NCBI GenBank assembly: GCA_034422835.1
Contig: DAOUJJ010000007.1
Span: forward strand, 281,778-345,777
From: VXMO01 sp034422835
GTDB lineage: Bacteria; Chloroflexota; Dehalococcoidia; UBA6926
Length of the DNA stretch: 64,000 nt
Direction: 5' to 3'
In this document: positions 59,237 to 64,000 of the stretch, piece after piece
How the letters are laid out: each line of letters begins with the position of its first letter
How positions within the stretch are numbered: position 1 is the first letter of the stretch
Position numbers and translations under genes: made by a program
The notes under the pieces: model-generated
Told to the model about the DNA's origin: nothing
Databases searched by the model: none
Seen by the model: the letters and a program-made list of their open reading frames with translations, nothing else

Positions 59237-60928
59237 TCAGGGCTGCGCGTGAGCCGGTGCGGCAGAACCTGCCCTGATGTGCTCCTCAAATTCCTCACGG
59301 AAGTAGCGGATGGCACTGTTCAGGACGCCGGGCGCGAGCTGCCCCAAGCCACACAGCGAGCCCTGCACCATGGACGTGCCAACGTTCTGGATCTTGGCGA
59401 GGTCACCCTCCTGCCCGTAGCCATCCATAATCGCGGCAAGCAGGCGGGAGATATGGGTCGCGCCCTTACGGCACGGGAAGCATTTGCCGCACGATTCCGC
59501 GTCGATGAACTCGGCGATGTTCTTGACAAGATCCACGATGGAGGTGTCCTCATCAAGCACGAGGATGCCGCCGGAACCGAGCGGGCTGCCCTTGGCGATC
59601 ATGGCCTGGAATTCAGCCGGCATGTCCATCTCACTGGCGGGCATGATGCCGCCGAGCGGGCCGCCGCACTGGAGGGCCTTCACTTTCTTGCCGCCGCGAA
59701 CGCCGCCCGCAACGTTTTCAATAACTCCTGCCAGATTAATTCCAACAGGGATTTCTGCAATTCCCGGTTTATTTATATGGCCGGAAAGCGACAACATCGC
59801 CGTGCCGGATGCGTTCTCCGTGCCGATGGCGGCGAATGCCTCCGCGCCCATCTCAAGCACGTGCGGAACATAGGAGATCGTCTTGACGTTGTTGATAGTG
59901 GTCGGTCTGCCAAAGATGCCGTAGGCGGCGGGGAACGGCGGGCGTGGGCGGGGCGCGCCGCGCTTGCCCTCAACGGACTCCATCAGTGCCGTTTCTTCAC
60001 CGCAGATATAGGCATGGCCGGTGGCCTCGATCTCAACCTCGTGGGAGAAGTCGGTGCCCATGATGTTGTTGCCAACCAGCCCGCGCTCTTCCATCTCATG
60101 GAGCGCGCGTCGAAGCCGTTCAAGGGGCAAACGATATTCGGCGCGGATATGGATATAACTCTTGTTCGCGCCCATCGCATATGAGGCGATCAGGATGCCC
60201 TCCAACAAGCGGTGGGGATCATTCTCGACGATGGCGGCGTCCGTGAACGCGCCGGGGTCGCCCTCCTCGCCGTTGATTGCGAGATAGCGATCGCCGGGGC
60301 CGGGCGGGCCCATGAAGCTCCATTTGACGCCGGCGGGGAACAGCGCGCCGCCCCGCCCACGCAGGCCGGAGTTGCGAACCGTATCCACAACATCCTGCGG
60401 CGACATCTCATGGAGTACCTTGTCCAGCGATTCCAGTCCGCCGCCTGCCACGTAGTGCATCAGGTTGCCCGGTTCAATGTGGCCGAAATTGGTCATCAGC
60501 AGGCGGAGTTGGTCGCGCATCCAGCTTTGTTCATTGAGGAGAGGGATATCTGCGCCGTCGATGGGCGTATCGCCCTGCACGCCAAGCGCCAGATCTGGCC
60601 TGAGGTTGCCGTCCACAAGTACATCACGGATCAGTTGGGGAGCGGCATCGGCTGTCACTTTTCCATAGGTGATGCGCGGCATGTTTGGCGGGGCAATATG
60701 AACGACGGGATCGGCCCACGAAAAGCCGATGTCTCCGACTTCCAGCAGCCGAACGTCGATATCGAGTTCCCCTATTGTCGACCGGATTGCCTCAAGGGTC
60801 TCACCCGCGCCGACAGTTAGGGCGGCGGCGGAGATGCCGACGCTGACGCGGGCACCGGACGGGTCATCCCACTCCGCCCACGAGGAGTCCGCCTCTTGTT
60901 TAAGGGTGGTGTAAATATCAGACGGCAT
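59237..60928 (-). CDS. NuoF-like NADH-binding flavoprotein subunit (degenerate N-terminal ferredoxin fold)
   Basis: This 563-residue protein has a NuoF/HoxF core: the NAD motif GLRGRGGALFPAGVKW near 190, FMN motif INGEEGDPGAFTDAAIVE, EVEIEATGHAYICGEETALMES, and the [4Fe-4S] motif SCGKCFPCRKG with a later Cys. The first about 110 residues have the thioredoxin-like ferredoxin fold of HydB/HoxF proteins, but all its cluster cysteines are replaced (GISAAALTVG and VGDIGFSWADP). It oxidises NADH or reduces NAD and passes electrons to the NuoE-like partner, whose gene lies 2 bases upstream. Confidence 0.93.
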   Translation of the reverse strand: MPSDIYTTLKQEADSSWAEWDDPSGARVSVGISAAALTVGAGETLEAIRSTIGELDIDVRLLEVGDIGFSWADPVVHIAPPNMPRITYGKVTADAAPQLIRDVLVDGNLRPDLALGVQGDTPIDGADIPLLNEQSWMRDQLRLLMTNFGHIEPGNLMHYVAGGGLESLDKVLHEMSPQDVVDTVRNSGLRGRGGALFPAGVKWSFMGPPGPGDRYLAINGEEGDPGAFTDAAIVENDPHRLLEGILIASYAMGANKSYIHIRAEYRLPLERLRRALHEMEERGLVGNNIMGTDFSHEVEIEATGHAYICGEETALMESVEGKRGAPRPRPPFPAAYGIFGRPTTINNVKTISYVPHVLEMGAEAFAAIGTENASGTAMLSLSGHINKPGIAEIPVGINLAGVIENVAGGVRGGKKVKALQCGGPLGGIMPASEMDMPAEFQAMIAKGSPLGSGGILVLDEDTSIVDLVKNIAEFIDAESCGKCFPCRKGATHISRLLAAIMDGYGQEGDLAKIQNVGTSMVQGSLCGLGQLAPGVLNSAIRYFREEFEEHIRAGSAAPAHAQP

Positions 60929-60930
60929 GG

Positions 60931-61404
60931 TCAGGAAACAACTCCCATGTTGCGAGCGAATTCGGCGGCGGTATCAGGCGTCAGCCGGCCGCGCCATTGC
61001 TGGTCGTAGGCGACGACGGGGGCCTGGTTGCAGAGGCGCGGGCACGAGATAGGGCGCACTTCAACATCCGAATCAGCTACTGCGTCGCGGATGGCGCGTT
61101 CGATGGATCGCGCGCCGGTCACGTGGCAGGGGGCATCGATGCACACGTCGATGAAGTGGTCGCTGCCCTGCCCCACGGAGAAATCGGAGTAGAAGGAGAG
61201 GACGCCCCACACTTCCGGCTGCGAATAGCCAAGGATCTCGGCGGCGTCATCAACGGTCGTTTCAGGAATGTAGTTGAGCTGATACTGAACGTCCAGCAGG
61301 GCCATGAGGAGCGCGCCCTTGTGGCCGACGTAGCCGGAGATGATGTCACGCGCTTGCTGGCGGGCGTCGGGATTGGCGCCGTTTGAACGATTGGATGCCG
61401 TCAT
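60931..61404 (-). CDS. NuoE-like [2Fe-2S] thioredoxin-fold subunit
   Basis: This 157-residue protein is the NuoE-type partner. An N-terminal helical part (HKGALLMALLDVQYQLNYIPE) is followed by the ferredoxin domain with Cys pairs in DVCIDAPCHVTGA and ISCPRLCNQAP. It gives NADH electrons to or takes them from the FMN of NuoF. It overlaps no gene but is only 2 bases from the NuoF-like start. No other complex I genes are in the window, so its partners are a NuoG-like protein 24 kb away or another soluble dehydrogenase. Confidence 0.92.
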   Translation of the reverse strand: MTASNRSNGANPDARQQARDIISGYVGHKGALLMALLDVQYQLNYIPETTVDDAAEILGYSQPEVWGVLSFYSDFSVGQGSDHFIDVCIDAPCHVTGARSIERAIRDAVADSDVEVRPISCPRLCNQAPVVAYDQQWRGRLTPDTAAEFARNMGVVS

Positions 61405-61449
61405 GTGGACAGAATAGCAGAGGGCGGCGGTTTTAGAGGGGTGGGAATT

Positions 61450-62160
61450 CTAATCCACGCCTTCAACAGGAGGATATGCCGGTTCGCCCCAATCTTCATC
61501 CGGATTGTCCATCATCACACTTACGAACAGCGGCACGAGAAATGCCAGGATACGGGCGCCATCCACGACCTGTCGGCGATTGACGCTGCTCTGCCATGTT
61601 GACCCACCGTGTACAAGTTGGTTGCGCAGCACATAGAGTCGATCGAATACGATCGCCAGCACTGTCACTGTGTCCTGCTTCGCCAGGGCATCCATGGACA
61701 CGCGTATCGCATTCTCGAATCTGGATTCCCAATTGTTGGCGTCACTCTTGCCACGTTGGTTGTCCCAAAATGGCTGGAAAACGTATTGATTATTCAGCAA
61801 TGTCCGAATTGGTCCTGAGAAACGCTCCCATATTTCGTCGTATATCTGCTTGTTCGTATCGAGCTGAAGTACAAGGTCAAAGAAATCACGAAACAGTCCC
61901 CGCTCTGAAGTCGGTGGTGATCCGTCGCCAATCTCGTCGATTTCTTGGTCCCGCCCGTAAGCAGCATTGAATGCAATCCAGTAGAAGATTACGGCGGCAT
62001 CCGGGTCATCGGTTTCCTGTTCTGCCCGAGACAGCCAGGATATTGCACGATGTATCCGCAGATTGACGGCCTGGGGTGATGAGTCCCGTTCTTCGCGGGA
62101 GCGGGCCTTTAGCCGCTCAGCGGTTAGAGCATTCCGGGTATCTCTGTCGCTTGATGCCAA
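61450..62160 (-). CDS. HEPN-domain protein (Apea-like)
   Basis: This 236-residue protein is all helical and has the HEPN catalytic motif R-x4-H as RNQLVHGGSTW near 185, with AVIFYWIAFNAAYG near 60 typical of Apea-type HEPN. HEPN proteins are often RNA nucleases in defence or toxin systems. It has no clear antitoxin (MNT) partner; neighbours are a NuoE-like gene and a divergent DUF2277 gene. The start is TTG. Codons are less GC-rich than those of neighbours, which hints at gain by transfer. Confidence 0.7.
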   Translation of the reverse strand: MASSDRDTRNALTAERLKARSREERDSSPQAVNLRIHRAISWLSRAEQETDDPDAAVIFYWIAFNAAYGRDQEIDEIGDGSPPTSERGLFRDFFDLVLQLDTNKQIYDEIWERFSGPIRTLLNNQYVFQPFWDNQRGKSDANNWESRFENAIRVSMDALAKQDTVTVLAIVFDRLYVLRNQLVHGGSTWQSSVNRRQVVDGARILAFLVPLFVSVMMDNPDEDWGEPAYPPVEGVD

Positions 62161-62178
62161 TTGATTTCTTCCACGTTT

Positions 62179-62223
62179 GTTGCCTATTTGTAATGGTAAT
62201 GATACGTGTTATTGGTAGGCAAC
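62179..62223. promoter_or_regulatory. 8-bp inverted repeat in divergent gap
   Basis: GTTGCCTA (62179-62186) and TAGGCAAC (62216-62223) form a perfect inverted repeat, spaced by 29 bases containing an A/T-rich TAATGATACG. It lies between divergent HEPN and DUF2277 genes and may be a regulator site. Confidence 0.4.
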
Positions 62224-62254
62224 GCCTTTAGCGACATCGTAAGGAGATTGGGGG

Positions 62255-62476
62255 ATGTGCCAGAGTATCAAGCGGTTGAGGGTCAGCGACGGGCCGGCGG
62301 CGTCAGAGGATGAGGTCCGGGAGGCGGCGCTGCAGTTCGTGCGGAAGATCAGCGGGTATCGGGTTCCGTCACAGCGCAATCGGGTGGCGTTTGATCAGGC
62401 CGTTCAGAACATTGCCCGTGTTTCCGCGACTCTTCTTGACTCCCTCGCGCCGACTACGGCCTCGGCAGCGACTTAG
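62255..62476 (+). CDS. DUF2277 protein
   Basis: This 73-residue protein matches DUF2277: it starts MCQSIKRL and continues EDEVREAALQFVRKISGYRVPS, with a C-terminal helix (AFDQAVQNIARVSATLLDSL). Small alpha-helical members are widespread in actinobacteria and Chloroflexota with unknown role. A strong AAGGAG is present but 11 bases before the ATG. The divergent HEPN gene shares the upstream region. Confidence 0.82.
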   Translation: MCQSIKRLRVSDGPAASEDEVREAALQFVRKISGYRVPSQRNRVAFDQAVQNIARVSATLLDSLAPTTASAAT

Positions 62477-62482
62477 AATTCC

Positions 62483-62508
62483 CGTCATTCCCGCGAAAGC
62501 GGGAATCC
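62483..62508 (-). repeat. Repeat family B, opposite orientation
   Basis: The only family B copy oriented on the minus strand. Read on that strand it provides the stop codon of the site-2 protease gene (the protein ends AGFPLSRE). Confidence 0.85.
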
Positions 62509-63279
62509 AGCACGGCCTGGCGCAGCCCCCACTGCGGCTTCCATGAGGAAGACGCCGATGGCGATGAGCCAGACGCCGACGAGCAGCTCGCCAAAGAAGA
62601 GGTTATAGGCGCCGTAGACGATCATCGCGGCTGCGCCGAGCTGGCCGACCAGTGATGCGATCCTGATCCCCCGCTGCCGGTTGTTCGTTATCGCCCAGAG
62701 GATGGCGCTGAGGATCCGGCCGCCATCGAGGGGAAACAGGGGCAGGAGGTTGAATACCCCGATGATGATGTTGGCGATGGCGACGTATTCAATCCCCAGG
62801 CGCAGGAAAAAACCCGGACCAGGCGCTGCCTCCGCCATGCTCACGTAGCGGTATTCGATATCGGCCGGATCGATCAGCGCGTTCGGGATGAGGGAGTTCA
62901 TCCCAAGAGCCAGTCCAATCGCGAGGCTTGCGATGGGGCCTGCTATCGAGACGGCAAGATCGGTGCGGGGTCTGCCGTGATCATCATCATCGAGATGTGA
63001 GACGCCTCCGAGGGCAAAGAGGGTGATCCCGCTTGCCCGGATGCCGAACCGGCGCGCGACGAGGACATGGGCGAGCTCATGGAGCAGGATAGAGGCGACG
63101 ATAGCAAGGGCAACGGCTGCCGCGATGGAGTATGGGGCAAGGGGTCCGTCGGCAAAGTAGTAGTTGCTGTTTATGGTTGTGCCGAGGGCGACGGTAATGA
63201 TGATGGGGGCGATTGGCCAGGTGTAATTGACCCGTACCGGGGTGCCGAAGAGGGTGAAGAGTTTCAGGGAGCGGGTCAT
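62485..63279 (-). CDS. M50-family site-2 metalloprotease
   Basis: This 264-residue membrane protease has the zinc motif HELAH in SILLHELAHVLVARRFG near 66 and the second motif LLPLFPLDGGRIL near 180, with five or six hydrophobic spans. Such proteases cut transmembrane segments of anti-sigma factors or other membrane proteins. The CBS domains found in some relatives are absent. The C-terminal tail and stop codon are supplied by a family B repeat. The ATG has a weak ribosome site. It lies just downstream of the tRNA gene. Confidence 0.9.
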   Translation of the reverse strand: MTRSLKLFTLFGTPVRVNYTWPIAPIIITVALGTTINSNYYFADGPLAPYSIAAAVALAIVASILLHELAHVLVARRFGIRASGITLFALGGVSHLDDDDHGRPRTDLAVSIAGPIASLAIGLALGMNSLIPNALIDPADIEYRYVSMAEAAPGPGFFLRLGIEYVAIANIIIGVFNLLPLFPLDGGRILSAILWAITNNRQRGIRIASLVGQLGAAAMIVYGAYNLFFGELLVGVWLIAIGVFLMEAAVGAAPGRAGFPLSRE

Positions 63280-63292
63280 GGGTGAAGAAGAA

Positions 63293-63367
<75 letters not shown>

Positions 63368-63370
63368 TTG

Positions 63371-63534
63371 TGATGAAACGTGGGTTCAAGTATACGCGCC
63401 GCGTTGTGCGGTGGCAAAGGAGAGTGGGTGGTAGGCGGTTGGCGCCGAAACAAGTGAACGGGTCAAGAAGAGGGATTTCATGTGCTGACCATTGCGGTCA
63501 TCCATTGTGGGGTAGAAACGAGGTAAGTAGTAAG
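63371..63534. other. Spacer between 23S rRNA and tRNA-fMet, no 5S
   Basis: This 164-base gap has no 5S rRNA signature on either strand. A small hairpin GACC-ATTGC-GGTC (about 63487-63499) is the only clear structure. A purine-rich ORF on the + strand (from 63370) has no support. Confidence 0.6.

Positions 63535-64000
<466 letters not shown>

Noticed and set aside
58349..60184. 611-codon open frame on the + strand
   Set aside because: It is antisense to the nucleoside hydrolase and NuoF-like genes, both strongly supported by motifs; a shadow of GC-rich codons.
4612..62508. CRISPR-like interpretation of the repeated elements
   Set aside because: The copies are dispersed singly over tens of kilobases with no regular spacers and no cas genes.

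Overview
The window looks like a chromosome segment from a GC-rich, free-living bacterium. My best guess is a Chloroflexota lineage close to Dehalococcoidia/SAR202. This rests on the mix of a tandem family-III CoA-transferase, many lone redox enzymes, a dnaJ-hspR-clp operon, a 23S gene with no 5S beside it, and scattered palindromic repeats. No single gene proves it. Genes are packed tightly, with many 1-4 base ATGA/GTGA overlaps that imply translationally coupled operons. I see no prophage, insertion sequence or CRISPR array.

Layout. 1-7.2 kb (+): the end of homoserine dehydrogenase, then thrC, folE, a FemAB-like GNAT, an MshA-like glycosyltransferase, two PIG-L deacetylases, a CpsB-type PHP phosphatase and a zinc-ribbon protein. 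7.2-15.1 kb (-): ilvE and a histidine cluster (hisIE, HAD hydrolase, hisF, hisA, hisH) interrupted by a DUF262/HNH gene, then a PduO-type cobalamin adenosyltransferase and a MazEF pair. 15.2-22.5 kb (+): a heat-shock operon with a clear promoter, a hydrolase, and a Rieske oxygenase with its reductase. 22.6-31.8 kb: dnaE, a DUF2007-like protein, a DUF427 gene with an in-frame TGA, mutL and mutS. 31.9-46.1 kb: two MFS carriers, an FMN alpha-hydroxyacid oxidase, tag, a NuoG-like protein, a ribbon-helix-helix regulator with a palindromic operator and a tiny glycine-rich ORF, a radical SAM protein, DUF429, a double CaiB/BaiF protein and a hydantoinase-like enzyme. 46.2-50.7 kb: a comEC remnant and two large surface or secreted proteins. 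51-54.8 kb: a four-gene ABC-2 operon. 54.8-63.3 kb: PEP-mutase/ICL and isochorismatase enzymes, TIGR00266, a PfkB kinase with a nucleoside hydrolase, NuoF/NuoE-like subunits, a HEPN protein, DUF2277 and a site-2 protease. The window ends with initiator tRNA-Met and the 3' part of a 23S rRNA gene.

The most striking observation is at 26775-27233 (-). A DUF427 gene is intact except for one TGA, which sits exactly where the family has its conserved Cys of the C-P-[WFY]-K-G motif. A 7-bp GC-rich hairpin follows at the distance and with the loop G expected of a bacterial SECIS element, so this is a candidate selenoprotein. Other notable points are a possible thiol- or aminosugar-type cluster (2.4-7.0 kb), a PfkB kinase whose conserved N-terminus has no canonical start codon, redox subunits that have lost key cysteines, and three orientation-biased repeat families that have entered coding sequences, including twice within mutL.
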